Assembly (NCBI GenBank): GCA_023614405.1
Contig: CM042686.1
Coordinates: forward strand, 465,280,740 to 465,344,739
DNA: 64,000 nucleotides
Source: Avena insularis
Taxonomy: Eukaryota > Streptophyta > Magnoliopsida > Poales > Poaceae
Direction: 5' to 3'
The position numbers and the translations under genes are program-made. Below, one piece after another: positions 35,798-47,867 of this stretch (position 1 is the first letter of the stretch; every line of letters starts with the position of its first letter). A model generated the notes under the pieces. The model saw nothing but the letters and a program-made list of their open reading frames with translations. It did not search any database and was not told the origin of the DNA.

Positions 35798-37452
35798 TGA
35801 AGGAAATATGCCCTGAGAGGCAATAATAAAGTTGTTATTATATATTCCTTATACTTGATAGATGTTTATTTTACATGCTAGAAATGTATTGATTCGGAAA
35901 CATCAATACATGTGTGTTTAATAAACAAAAAGGGTTCCTAGTCATGCCTCTCTTATAGACTAGCTTGTTGATTAACAGGATGATCAAGGTTTCCTGATCA
36001 TGGACATTGGATGTTGTTAATAACAAGGTCACACCATTGGTGGAATGATGCGATGAACATTCATCCAAAGTATAGCATTACGATCAAGTCATTATGTTTA
36101 TATTGCTATAACATCATACGGAGTAATCTTTATCCTTAGACCATGAGATCATGTTAATTGCTGACACCGGAAGAGTATCTTGATAACATCAAACGTCACA
36201 CCGTAATAGGGTGACTATAAAGATGGGTTCAGTACTACGAAGGTGTTATGTTGAGGCTCATGGATCAAGAGTGGAATTTGTCAATCCAGATGACGGATAG
36301 ATATACTCTGGGCCCTCTCGGTGATATCACATTAGGATAGCTTGCAAGCAAGTGATATGATCACTAGAATGTTATATCACGGGAACGAGAAAAAAGTGCA
36401 TGTCGGTAACGAGATCAAACTAGGTATGGAGATACCAATGATCAAATCTCGGACATGTAATATATCGAGGGACAAAGGGATTTAGTTACAAGCGTTAAAG
36501 GTTCTCACGATCACAGGAGTCATCGTTGAATGTGTAGGAGTCAGTACGGATCTCTAGGTCCCGCTGCTGATTATTGATCGGAGAAGGGTCTCGATCATGT
36601 CTGCATTATTCGCGAACCGTAGGGTGGCACACTTAAGAGTTACCGGACACCATTTTGGAGCACATATGTTTGAACGAAAGAATTGCAAAGCGCAGGAATT
36701 GTTTCAATAGAAACCAGAAATTGTTTTGGTGAAATTGCAGAAGGTGGTTCTGCATGAGATATTGAAATATTGCAAGGGGCTATATGTGAATGTTTGTTAA
36801 TTAAAGTAATTAACAAAATTCTGAATAAATTTAATAAAAAGAGTTTTATTAAATGAGAGAGCATTAAATTTGGAGAAATTTAATGCATTTAAAGTGGAGA
36901 CTTTAAAAGGGAATGTGAAGAGGCATTTTAATGTGGGGGGATTACCACCACATGAATGGGGGAGGTGAGGGGTCACCCCCCATGCGCCGACCATGGAGAG
37001 AGGGGGCACCCCCCTCCTCCTATAAAAGGCCACCCATTCCCTCCTTCATCCTTACACCTCCTTGTGAAGGATCTCTCGCCCCCTCTAGAATTATTCCCCC
37101 ATGGTCTCGGATTAGCGAGATACATGTTCCCGGTGGCATTTCGTCTGGAAGGAGTTGCTGCTTCTGCTGGATCACTGGAGCGAGGAGGTGGAGGTTGTCC
37201 GGTGGCTTGAACGTGTGTGCGAGTGCGGATGCGCTGCTGAGTTGCTGCGCTTGGACTTCCTCACGATCTTGAGATCGGCAAGTGTACGACTACATCAACC
37301 ACGAGTTCCTACTCGTTAACAAAGCTCGTTGTCTATGAGGGTAAGTTCTCGTTGGATGTATGTCCACCCGTTGCTTTGTACCTAATATATAGATCTTGGC
37401 GTGTAGTTCACACCATAGGAAATTTTTTGTTTTCTATGCTGCGGACCCAACA
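35798..37452 (+). repeat. Element F right LTR
   Basis: This LTR of 1655 bp starts TGAAGGAAATATGCCC and ends GCGGACCCAACA. It matches 29132-30765 and, more distantly, the LTRs of element B. Where the two F LTRs differ, this one usually agrees with the B LTRs, so it seems closer to the ancestral sequence. The TATA box is at 37020-37029. Confidence 0.93.
37020..37029 (+). promoter_or_regulatory. Probable TATA box in element F right LTR
   Basis: CTATAAAAGG occurs in the same LTR position in all B and F LTRs, shortened by one A in the middle F LTR (30339-30347). Confidence 0.65.
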
Positions 37453-39886
37453 TGACTAGATACAAATAGTTCAAGAACAAGCAATATCAAAGTTATGCAT
37501 CAATCAACAAGTCTTGGGACAATGCACATTAAACTAAGAATGGCCACTATGCTCTCTCAATAGGTGCATAAAGATAGAAGATGGATACTCAACATAAAAG
37601 TAAGAGAAATGCCTTCATAGAAGGAAGCAGGGATTAAAGTTTCAAAAAGAGCTTCAAAAAATTATGGTACTTATTAGCTTTCAGCTCTCATTGCCCCTAT
37701 CATAAGCATCTTGAAGTGGTTAAGGTCAAAATGAACAAACTATGGAGTATATGCTTGACAAAGTATAGGTTGGCAATCTCATCTCCCTTGAATACGAGGG
37801 CCGCTCCTCATGCTACTCAAGTTTAGTTACCGGTAAGTTCTTGTCATAGTAAGTACATGTGTATCATAGAGAACCGCAACGGGGTACCCCTTGCCCGATG
37901 ATACGGAAGAGTCCCCATATCAAAATGACAAGGAAAGCAGACAATAAGCATCTCAGCAATCTTCTTATTTACCATGGGAAAATGGTGCTTTTTTCTCTCT
38001 TTCCTCTTTTCTCATCTCCATTTTTTCTCTTTTTCTCTTTTTCTCAATCTCAATGTTTTTTTTATATAAGAAGAATGCTTCATAGATTGTTCATTATGGT
38101 TACACTGCAGGTTTCCACCATGATTAGGCATGGATTAGACCAGCGGCCCAGGCGTTTCTTTAACACACATACATAACTCCATGGACTTACAAGCTCCCCT
38201 TTCATTTCACACCGACGACATCCATAGACAAAAGAGCATGATATCAACTGGGTAAAATGTACAAGTGCAATGTTGAAAGCATTCCCCATGATAGCATGGT
38301 TCTGCTAATCCCCAACGTATAAGTGCAAGCATATACAACATAGATGACACAATGGTTCAAGTTTATTAGGGGCAAGAAAAGTAAAGTGTGCCATCAAGTT
38401 TGTGAGAGCTTTAATCACTAGTTTTCTCATAACAAGTTTAATTTGGAAGGTAGATAAAAACATGAATATATTTGGAATAGCAAATGCTAATAGGTAGGTA
38501 TGGTGGACTATTTGGAATAACTTGGTTTTATTTGGAGTTGGATGCATGAGTGGAACTCACACTTGGTTATGGAGGCTAGCAAAAGACTGGGAGCGACCAA
38601 CTAAGAGAGCAATAATGGCCATAATCATGCAAAGCGACAAAACATCATTAATTAAAGCATAAAGTGATATTACAAGTCGAAAACTAAAGTATCATAGAGT
38701 CTATGGTGACTTGGGATAGTCTTAACATGGTGTGAGCATGCGCCAAGTCAACCCAAATAAAGCATCAAAGGAGAATACCACAATACTATGCTTTAATATG
38801 CTAAAACAACGCATGATTCTTTCAAGGCACATTAAGCAATCTCAATTGTTTATAATATTTCATGCTACAGCAAAAATCACTAAGCATAAATCCAAAACAA
38901 TATCAAGCATGACATGACAAAGCATAGGCCACAGTCATAAACAAGCTCCTTTTACCACTTAAGCATGAACTTTTCCTACTCTTTTCCAATCCAACCCAAT
39001 CTTATTTGAAAACAAATGCATGAATGAAGGGGTCCAACCAATTTATTCAAGCAAACCAAGAAAATAAAAACTAAAACCGAAAACAAATACGCTCCAAGAA
39101 CAACACAATTGTGCACGAAACAATAAAAATGAAGTGTTTGGAAGAAACCTGAGATTTTTATTGATGAAGAAGGGGATACCTGGGCATCCCCAAGCTTTGA
39201 CGCTTGTACTTCTTGGATATTTCTTGGGGTGACACGGGTGGCATCCCTGAGCTTGAGCTTTAGTCCATTCTTCATCTCATTACATCATTCTTTCCTTACC
39301 CCTGAAATTTTTCTTTCATACAAAACTTCACACAATCTTCATTAGCAACATTAGTGTACTCAAGATAATAAATCTTTGGGTTCAGTTCCAACACAAGTAA
39401 AACTTCCATTAAAACAAAAACTACTGTAGCACTTCCCTCAAAAATCTCAATTCCCCAAAAAGAACCCAAAAAGGAATCAGCAAGAAGCAAATGCAAATAA
39501 ATGCAGAAATTTGTCAAAACAGACCAGCAGGTAAAAACCAATTTTTTCGAAGACCTTCTGTTGCTCAAATCGAAAAGTGTTGAACTAACTAAAGTTGGAT
39601 AACAACCTGGGGCAGAAGCACAAAACATTACAGCTCAAACCGACGTACAGAGATTTTACATGAATTTTTACAGCGAAGCACAAAAATCTGTTTCAGGACA
39701 GCAACTTTCCTAAGTCTTACTTCTCTCTCATTAGAGGTTACTCTTGGCACAAAAAGCAAATAAAAAGGATAAGGAGAGGTTATTACTGAAGCAATAACTT
39801 CCAAGACTCAACTAAAACTTTTGGGTTATCTCCCAATAAGTACTTTTTTAATGCCTTTAAGTTAGGAATAAGAAGCAAGAGAAGCA
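37453..39886 (-). other. Element E non-coding 3' region
   Basis: About 2.4 kb lies between F and the protease of E. No reverse transcriptase, RNase H or integrase motif could be read on either strand. It holds a pyrimidine-rich tract at about 37989-38065. Near 39183 and 39240 a GGCATCCC(C/T)(A/G)AGCTT motif occurs twice; such repeats are common in the 3' untranslated part of Athila-like grass elements. The short open frames here have no recognisable features. Confidence 0.6.
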
Positions 39887-40315
39887 TCAAGCATTCTCAA
39901 ATGAAGAACCATTAAGAGCAAATTTTGTTTTAATAGGAGAGGCAAAATGAATCTTCTCTCTCTTCTTAAGTAAGTGTTCTATACCTTTCTTGAGTGGGAT
40001 TTGATATTTAATGGTGCCTTCTTTCATATCAATAATGGCACCAACAGTTCTAAGAAAAGGTCTTCCCAAAATAATAGGACAAGAAGCATTGCATTCAACA
40101 TCCAAAACATAGAAATCAACAGGGACATAGGCATTGTTAACCATGATAAGAACATCATTAATACTCCCCATGAGTTTTTTAGCATTATCATCAAGTGGGA
40201 CATTTAAATAACAATCTTCCAATGGTGGCAAATCAAGCATTTCATAAATCTTTCTAGGCATAATAGAAATACTACTATCAATATCACATAAAGCTTTAAG
40301 ATCAAAATCATTTAC
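39887..40315 (-). pseudogene. Element E aspartic protease region
   Basis: This follows gag in the same minus-strand frame, after a TAA at 40316-40318. The segment ILGRPFLRTVGAIIDM is typical of the retropepsin-like part of Athila-type gag-pol. The active-site region reads CDIDSSISIMP, where related proteins have an Asp-Leu-Gly-Ala type motif, so the conserved Gly is lost. The frame ends at 39887 after an Asn/Ser/Phe-containing tail, and no RT follows. It may have come from an already truncated gag-protease element. Confidence 0.75.
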
Positions 40316-41457
40316 TTACATATTAATGATGGGTTCCCAACCATCTTCTAATTTCATAGGAATAGAAGCTTTATGTTTCATCTTTTCTTCTTCAATTTTT
40401 ATGAGAGCATCAGTAATGTGTTTTGTAAAGGCCATATTCATAGCACTAGCATTAGGACTTTTAGCAAGATTTTGTAGGAACTTAATTACTTCAGAGATAT
40501 TGCAACCATCAACATCAAAATAATAATTATCATCTAAATTAGTAGAGCTATTGTTTCCCATGTTTTGAAGTATTTCAGCATTTTTATTAGAAAAGGTTCC
40601 ATTGGGTTTACTAGCATCAACATTAGTGGTAGTGATAGTAGAAATACTAATATTTCTAGCAATTTCATCTTCTCTTTCCCACTTAGCATGCAATTCAGCT
40701 AATAGTCTCACATTTTCATCAATTCTAACTTGTATGACATTAGTAGCAATAAAGGGATTTTCAATAGTTTCAGGTTTAGCAACCATTTTATTCAAAAAAG
40801 ATTGTGCTTCAGACAATGATGCTATATTTCTTTCAGCATTAGAGAGTTTTTCCTCAATAGTTTTATTGAAAGAAGTTTGTTTACTAATAAAATCTTTAAG
40901 CATAACTTCAAGTTCAGAAGTTGCACTCATATTATTGTTGTAGGAATTTCCATAAGTATTACCATTATTGGGAGGATATGGCCTATAGTTATTATTACCA
41001 AAATTATTGATGTAGGCATTGTTGCTAAAATTATTATTTCTTATAAAGTTCACATCAATTTGCTCTTCTTGAGCAACCAAAGAGGCTAAGGGAACATGAT
41101 TTGGATCAATATGAGCTTTCCCATTAACAAGCATAGACATAATAACATCAATTTTATCACTCAAGGAAGAGGTCTCTTCAACAGAATTTACCTTCTTACC
41201 TTGTGGATCTCTCTTAGTGTACCATTCAGAATAGTTAACCACCATATTATCCAGAAGCTTTGTTGCAGCACCCAAAGTAATGGTCATAAAGGTACCTCCA
41301 GTAGCAGAATCCAGCAGATTTCTTCAAGAATAATTTAGTCCTGCATAAAAGGTTTGGATAATCATGCAAGCAGTCAACCCATGAGTGGGACAATTCTTTA
41401 CCAAAGATTTCATTCTTTCCCAAGCTTGAGCAACATGTTCATTATCAGATTGTTTAA
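40316..41457 (-). pseudogene. gag: Element E gag, C-terminal part
   Basis: The minus-strand frame runs from the target site of G at 41457 down to TAA at 40316. It includes HVAQAWERMKSLVKNCP and a CMIIQTFYAGL segment typical of the Athila-type gag domain, then a stop near 41330, then a long open stretch with an Asn-rich region (about 40950-41040) and a probable coiled coil. The N-terminal part lies on the other side of G at 62686-63094; the target duplication TTTAA accounts for the junction. Confidence 0.85.
41453..41457. repeat. Left target duplication of element G (TTTAA)
   Basis: TTTAA directly precedes the TGTAAACATC terminus of G; the right copy is at 62681-62685. Confidence 0.92.
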
Positions 41458-44038
41458 TGTAAACATCTAGATTTTTAATCCCAGATGCTTGTTATGCCAT
41501 ACCTCGCAATCCCAGGATTACCATTTTTGCAAGACATAACAGATTGGATATCACAGTACATCATCCATTACAAACCATGATAAGGTCTTACAAATAAAGG
41601 TTCTCATGATCCAGTCTTAATACAAATCAAGCAGCGGAAAATAAACATAGTAGGGGTTCAATCTTCAGACTCACATGCAATGCTGATGATGGGAGATGAT
41701 CCTAGTTGTCGTAGATGTCCTGATGTCCATCATCCTGGTAGTCCTCCTCATAGTCTGGACACAGGAATAGCCAGGGACAAAGCCATGAGTACTCTTTAAG
41801 TACTCGCAAACTATCACTAATAAGTAAGGTAGTTCTAATAGGAATCTTAAGCTCTAGGTTTATTTGTAAAAAGGCAGGTTATCTAAACTGAGTTTAGAAG
41901 TAAAGAAAACTAAATTAATGTTCTAAATCACTTAAGTGGGAACCTAGTTGTCATATTCACAACCCTGTTGTGGTCAAAATCATGGTTCACTTCACAAGTC
42001 ATTTTGAAAACATCTGACGACGGAACAGTATGGCCACTCCAATTGTCCATGACCGTGGACGCGGCTATTCGAATAGTTTGACACTCTGCAGAGGTGGTAC
42101 ACTTTCACCACAAAATTCAATACATCCGTCAGGGGTAACCCTGAATCATCATACTTAGTATGCGGATAATCAATCATAGCCTTTCCTGTACACACTCTAG
42201 TATAGGAACCTCCCCTATGAGCTTGGCCTCCCAGCCATGGCCATCTGCCATCCTGGGCACTGCATAGGTGGACAATTCACACTCACGAGGTAGCCTCATC
42301 TCAAACCTCTTCTGCGAGGGAACCCATACTAAGGCATATAAACTTCCAGCTAAGCCCTACCCAATTCGGGTATTGTGGTTGTACGGTAAAATTGGAATGG
42401 TATCGCATCCGAACCCAACCATCAGTTTTTATTAAGGGCTAAGGCCCAGGCCTCAACATTTTCATCATCAAATCCTTTTGTGTCCATAACACATGCCAAA
42501 ACATTTCAATAGGATGAAACATCATTCCAAGGTTTTCATAATCATTTTCACCAAGTATTCCCATCTAAAGTGATCAACTTTTATGCTTAGCACTAGCCAC
42601 TAAAGTTAAGAGTGTTGACCTATGAGGGGTTCTAATCTTCAATCGCATGCCATAGAATGACATCTAAGTATAGGCCTACTTTTATACTCTTTATGCTATC
42701 TATACTATTTTTCCAATACTCACAAAGCACTAACTAAGGGTAAAGACTTTAGCAAAGTAAAATAATAAAGCTTGCAAGTAAAACTTGGGATTGGTATAAA
42801 TCAAAGGTATATAACCAAAGCAAGCCTAATGCATTTTGCTTAATTTATCAAGTTTGCAAGTATTAGCTTGCATAGTTCTAGCTTTCCTTGAGTAGAGTAG
42901 TGGTTGAAGTTTCCTTCTTCTTCTTCTTCTTCTTCTTGGTAGTACTCCTCCTCCTTGTATCCGGGGTCAGTACTATCGTCTATAAATGAATATGGGGTAC
43001 ACAATCACCAAACAATACTTAACTACTTCGATTTAGCAAACTAAGGTTCACACTTGATGATCTAGCATCATCACAATCATCACATGGATTAAAGACTTAA
43101 TCTTATTTTAGAAAAGTAATTTCTACTCATTGAACTTAATTAAAATTTCATATTCTCCAATTAAAATATGGGATCATGTTGACACATGTCATCACCACAT
43201 ATTCCAATACATGGGAATGTGATTTAAAGTGTTGATTATATTTCATAAAGTTTAAGATTATCATTTAATAGATTTAAAGTGACTAGAAATGCCTATATAG
43301 CATTATTTTGGTACTAGTCCAAAGTCACTGCATGCAAACCTGAATATTTTTACATATTCAGATAGATCTAATCAAATGTGATTTTTGAGAGTTGGAATCA
43401 ACTCAAAAGCATTTATGGTTGATTTTTGAAAAAGTTTGAAGTTGAAAAGTCACTGTCTTGTTATTTTTGGTATAGGTGATCTCTAACTCTAAATGATTTA
43501 AATCCAACGGGCTTGGATAGATAATTTAAATATCTTTTTAACAAAATTGGAATCATGCAATTTGATTTAGTGAAACTATCTGAATTGATTTTTGAATCTA
43601 TGGACAAAATGGGGTTTTAACTAAATTGAAAAATAGTAATTTGAATTCACCGGGCTGCGTGGGAAACTAAACGGGCCAACCCAACTGCACAACACAGCAC
43701 ATCGGGATGCTGGCAGGGGCTCCACCAGTCAGCGACTTAATCTACGCTAATCGGTATCTGCGAATCTAAGCCCTACGATCAAAATCTAATTAACGGTCGC
43801 AGTTCATCGTCGATGACGAACAAACCAACGAGTATTTTAACCTAACGCGGCGGTGGGGGTCCGACGAGGCTCACCTGGGCTCCAGCTAGGGTCGGCGATG
43901 GGGGCGGACGGCATTGTCGTGGACGGCGGTTCGAATGGTGGTCACGACAGCTCCTGGGGCGGCTTCAATGAACGACGCCCTTCTCCTTCTATAGCGGCAG
44001 GCTCCGGCCAAATTCCGGCGAAGGAGAGCTCGCCTTGC
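41458..44038 (-). repeat. Element G 3' LTR, part left of the LINE
   Basis: This matches 58739-61334 of the other LTR. The outer 14 bases (TGTAAACATCTAGA) differ from the partner (TGTCAACACCCGGA) more than the following sequence does. It contains (CTT)8 at 42914-42937. The LINE starts within the GC-rich part, near CGCCTTGCTTC. Confidence 0.9.
42914..42937. repeat. (CTT)8 microsatellite in element G 3' LTR
   Basis: Eight perfect CTT units. The same count occurs at the equivalent place in the other LTR (60200-60223), so it was present before or at insertion. Confidence 0.95.
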
Positions 44039-44161
44039 TTCGGGGGCAAGTGGGGAAGATGGGGGACGGATTGGGGAGTCGGTCCGAGGCATGAGGCTTC
44101 TCTGAGGTGACCGTTGGTCGGCCTCCGGCTCTCGCCGGCGTCTTGCCGGCGTAGGATCTGC

Positions 44162-47100
44162 ATGGATTCCTCTGGAGGTTGCTGGAAGGTCACCTACTCT
44201 GGTGTGACCACGGGTGGTAAGTTTCTGGAAGGTTCTCTTGTTGTCTCGGCTGATTCTTGGCTGGTTCTTCTCAATGCTAAAGGCTCTCCTCTTGAGGGAC
44301 GATGTTTGGAAAATGGGGAGAAGATCTCTGTGGGATCTGTTTTGAGGTTCCCCTCTCATCTCTCTCGTGTTAATGATTCTTTGGATCCTTCATCTGGTTT
44401 TCTTGGTAGATCTCCTACCATCATTGGATCGGATGAAGACACTGGTCTGAAATGGCATGCCCTTTGCTCCTCTCTGCCAGCTGATGATCTTGAGCCTTCT
44501 AAAGGTTTTCTCATGCTTTTTCCTAGTTCTAAAAGACTCGTTCTTCTCAATCATAATGAGGTTGTGATCGATGCTAGATACTTGGTTCATGGTGAGGTGG
44601 TGGCTTCTGGTATCTCTATTGATCTTCAGGTGAAGAGGGTAGTGGTTGGTACTCAAATTTTACCAAGCCCTTTGGTTAAAAAAAATTCCACCAATACTGA
44701 GAAGTTGGTGCCTAGATCTCTGGATTTCTCGGAAAATCTCTCCTCAGGATGTGCTTCCAAAGAGATTGCTTCTAAAGATGTTGCTTCGTGTCGACCTGCC
44801 CTGGATTTTTCTTTAGGGCGTGATTTTGAGAAGAGGATTTTTGATAAATTCAGACATCAAGTTAATTTCCTTGGTGGGTTCAGGAAGAGACCATTTTATC
44901 TGGTCTGTTCTTTTGGAAGGGCAAATTTTAAGTTGGACTTTCATACTGTTAGTCTTGCTCTTCAAGCCTGTTTTGGTGGTAACGCTTCTAAATTCCAGGT
45001 GAAGCTTTTGCAAGATAGAACTTTTCGCTTCTCGGTTGCTTCTCGGGCAGTGGGTTTTGAGATCTACAATATCTCCAAGTTTTCATGTCATTCTTTTGTG
45101 ATTCATGTCAACCTTTGGGGTAATGGGGGCCCGAACTGGATTCATGAAGAAAGGGAATTCTACAAGGAATCTGCTAAGGAATGGAAAGTTGTCACGTACA
45201 AAAAAGAAAGTGCAAAAAAATCTCCTTCTTTAAAGCCTCCCAGTAAAGGTGGCTCGGTTTTTCAAAGGCTCAAATTTCCTGCGTCACCTGAGGGTCCTTC
45301 GCCTGTGATTGAGCATCGTATTAATGGGGAGTTCAATTCAGGTCATCATGGCAGATCTTATGCTCAGGTGCTCACTGATAAGGGTTTTAAGTCGATGGTA
45401 ACGCCGGTCAGGTCTGGGGGGGCGCTAATAGCGCGGCATTTAAATTGCCTGGGCTCCTTCCTTTTCTGAAATTTCCCTCTTTCCCTAATTGTAATTGGCC
45501 CGACAAATCGTATGAGGGATGGTTCAAGGCCCAGGTGGTTTCTCATTCCCGGCCCGTCATTCACGGCAGTTTTCACGAGTTCATCACTTCGTTGCAAAAA
45601 ACAACTACCACTCCCCCTGTCTCCTCAACTCCCCCGCCCGCTGAAACCCTATTCCCCTCCTGCTCGTCACCGGCGAAGGGCGTCGCAATGGCGAACATTC
45701 CGATTGATCCTGCGCCTTTCCTGCCGAATGGCTTCCAGATTATGCAAGTGGCTGGGCGGAATCGTGTTAAAAGGGTGGTGGTGCCTCGGAGGTCACGAGC
45801 ACATGAACAGTATGCTATTGCTAACATTTTTCCCCTCCCTCCTGGTCCGGTTCCGTTCTTGAATATTCATGGTGTCTTAGTTGATTTCTTCAACAATGAG
45901 GTTGGAGTGCACTTCAGAGACATCCAGGATTGTCCCTTTGGGTCTGCATATGTGCAGTTCCACCATGTCAGTGACCGTGACCGTCTCATTGCAGCGAGCC
46001 CGATCCCGTTTCAAGATGTGCATGTTTCTTTTGTTAAGCACAATGAGGGTGATAACTGGCGTAGAACTCAGTTTAATAATGAGTGCTGGGTGATGCTGGT
46101 AGGGCCTCCCCTTGATCACTGGCATACGGAGGATCTGAATGCTATCTTTGCGGACATTGGAAAAGTTCTCCTATGGGAGAGGGACCCTGATCATAAGGGT
46201 AGGATTATAGCAAAAATTCGTGTGACTGATTTAGTTGACATCCCCAAGAGTGTGCGGTTTACCATAGGAGACCTGGTGGAGACAGAGTCTTGGACTTTTT
46301 CTGTTGAAGTTCTTCAGAGTCACTTGCTTGGAGGGGGCCCACCTGAGGAGGACCCACTGCCAGATGACAATGTGGACCCACACCATGTTCCTGCACATGG
46401 TCCAGTCTTTGGGCCTCAGGTGCCACCTCCCCCCTCCCCCCTGCTCCTAGGGGTAATTGGGGTCAGTGGATGGCTCCTATGCAGGACCCTGCTCCTGATG
46501 GTGGGAATGCTGAAGGTTGGGGCCCCTGGGAGGCTGCTGCTGCTCCTGTTCAAGGCCCTGTCATTGCTCCTGGAGAAGACATGCCTGTTGACAATCAGCA
46601 TCTGCCACCTCAGGATGTGAACAGTGGAGTTACAGGTGTCATTGTTCAAGACTGGGAGTCTGATGATGATGAATCTGTTAATGAGCCTGAGGCTGTGGAG
46701 GAGCTTGGTGTAGCAGTTGCACCTCCTGGGGTTGGCATTGGGGAAGGCCTGCAAAATATTTTTCAAAACTATCTGGCTGATGAGGAGGAGGCTAATCCTG
46801 ATGCTAAGGAGGAGACAGGAAGTCCTATGGACTCAAGTACTGTGGCTCCTGAAAATGATGAATGGATGCTGGAGGATCAACACCTTCTTTCCCCAAACGA
46901 GGCTCACCTTCAGGTTGGGATGGTGAGAACTTTTATTTCCATTCCTGATGTGCATGTTGCCAAGCAGGGATTTTCCCAACAAGGCTTGGAGCTCTGGGAG
47001 AATTATTTTGCTCCCCATATTCAGAAGGAATCTTCTTCTAAGGGTTCTCTTAAATATGATATTCCTATAAGTTGGTTTAACTTCATTACTCTCATGCTTG

Positions 47101-47640
47101 CTACTCCTGAGAAGTTTAATTGGGTCAAGGGATTTCTTACTTCTCCTTTATGGGAAATTATTAAGGAACCTATTGCTGAAGAAAGTTCAATATCTTTCAT
47201 CATTCCTAATGAGAATTTTTCCCAGATGGCCCCTTCTTGCCTGAGTATTGAAGTCAATAAATCTTCAGGCTCCCCCTCTACCCCTGCTAGAAAGAGAAAG
47301 GGCAAGGAACCTCTTGTGGAATCTGAGGTGAGAAGAAGTCCTAGAATTGTTGAACTAAATGGGGGTTTTAAAAGTCACTTAAATTGTCAAATTGTTGATT
47401 GCCTGGTTTGTAATGCTGCTCCTCCTTGCCTGAATTCCAAAGTGGTTAAAAATCTTGCTGCTTCATTCTGCAAGGTAAAAGATGGGGACCTGGAGAAGAG
47501 GTTACTCAAGAAAGGGAAGGCCAATGATGTGGCTATTAAGGCTCCTACAAAAGGCAGCATTAAAGGAGGACCCTCTTCCAGCTTGGGCATTGGTGGCAAA
47601 AGAAGCACAGGCTGGCTTGGTACTGTGACAAGCCAAGAAG
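44162..47640 (+). pseudogene. LINE H ORF1 (RNA-binding protein), frameshifted
   Basis: ORF1 of plant L1 elements encodes an RNA-binding chaperone. From about 44162 (MDSSGGCWKV) the frame is open to about 45440, shifts near 45440 and again near 46460, and is then open to the end. Visible parts are a segment with CSFGRANFKLDFHTVSLAL and HLWGNGGPNW-like sequence, a DUF4283-like region (PFLNIHGVLVDFFNNEVGVH...), an acidic Pro/Glu-rich linker, and a basic tail with RRSPRIVELN followed by a Cys-containing patch (CQIVDCLVC). The total of about 1150 codons is long for ORF1. The stop that should end ORF1 is missing, so this frame runs on into ORF2. Confidence 0.75.
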
Positions 47641-47867
47641 AAGACCTCTTCTTAAGTGTGTTAATGTATCAAACTAAATCTTTTGCTGGAGTCTTGACTC
47701 CCTGTTATGTGTTCTGTGATTGTGATATTGCAATGTGGAGGGTACTTGTTGTGGATCATCTTTGTGGTACTCTAAATTGGTTGAGCTTTTGTCTCTGTAT
47801 TTGCTGTTTCCTCTTAGGTGATTACATTATTTACATCACCCACATCTATACTTGCTCTGGTTTCTTA

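Larger units (their letters stand above)
27939..37452 (+). mobile_element. Element F: partly tandem Copia element (partial interior-LTR-interior-LTR)
   Basis: The order is a 3' part of pol (27939-29131), an LTR (29132-30765), a complete interior (30766-35797) and a second LTR (35798-37452). The gag-protease-integrase-RT-RNase H order is that of Ty1/Copia. The first pol part is nearly identical to 34603-35797. Such a structure can come from unequal recombination between LTRs of neighbouring copies followed by truncation, or from an assembly error. No target duplication can be assigned, because the left end is truncated; the bases after 37452 are TGACT. Confidence 0.88.

Noticed and set aside
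37453..39886. Possible RT or integrase remnants in element E
   Set aside because: No RT, RNase H or integrase motif could be read in any frame, and the sequence resembles a 3' untranslated region.
39974..41338. Plus-strand frames such as 40602-40943 opposite gag of element E
   Set aside because: They are shadows of the minus-strand gag and protease, where recognisable motifs lie.
44030..44060. Exact target duplication of the LINE
   Set aside because: The bases next to the A-rich tail (GGTGAGGGAG) do not clearly recur at the 5' end, so none is claimed.
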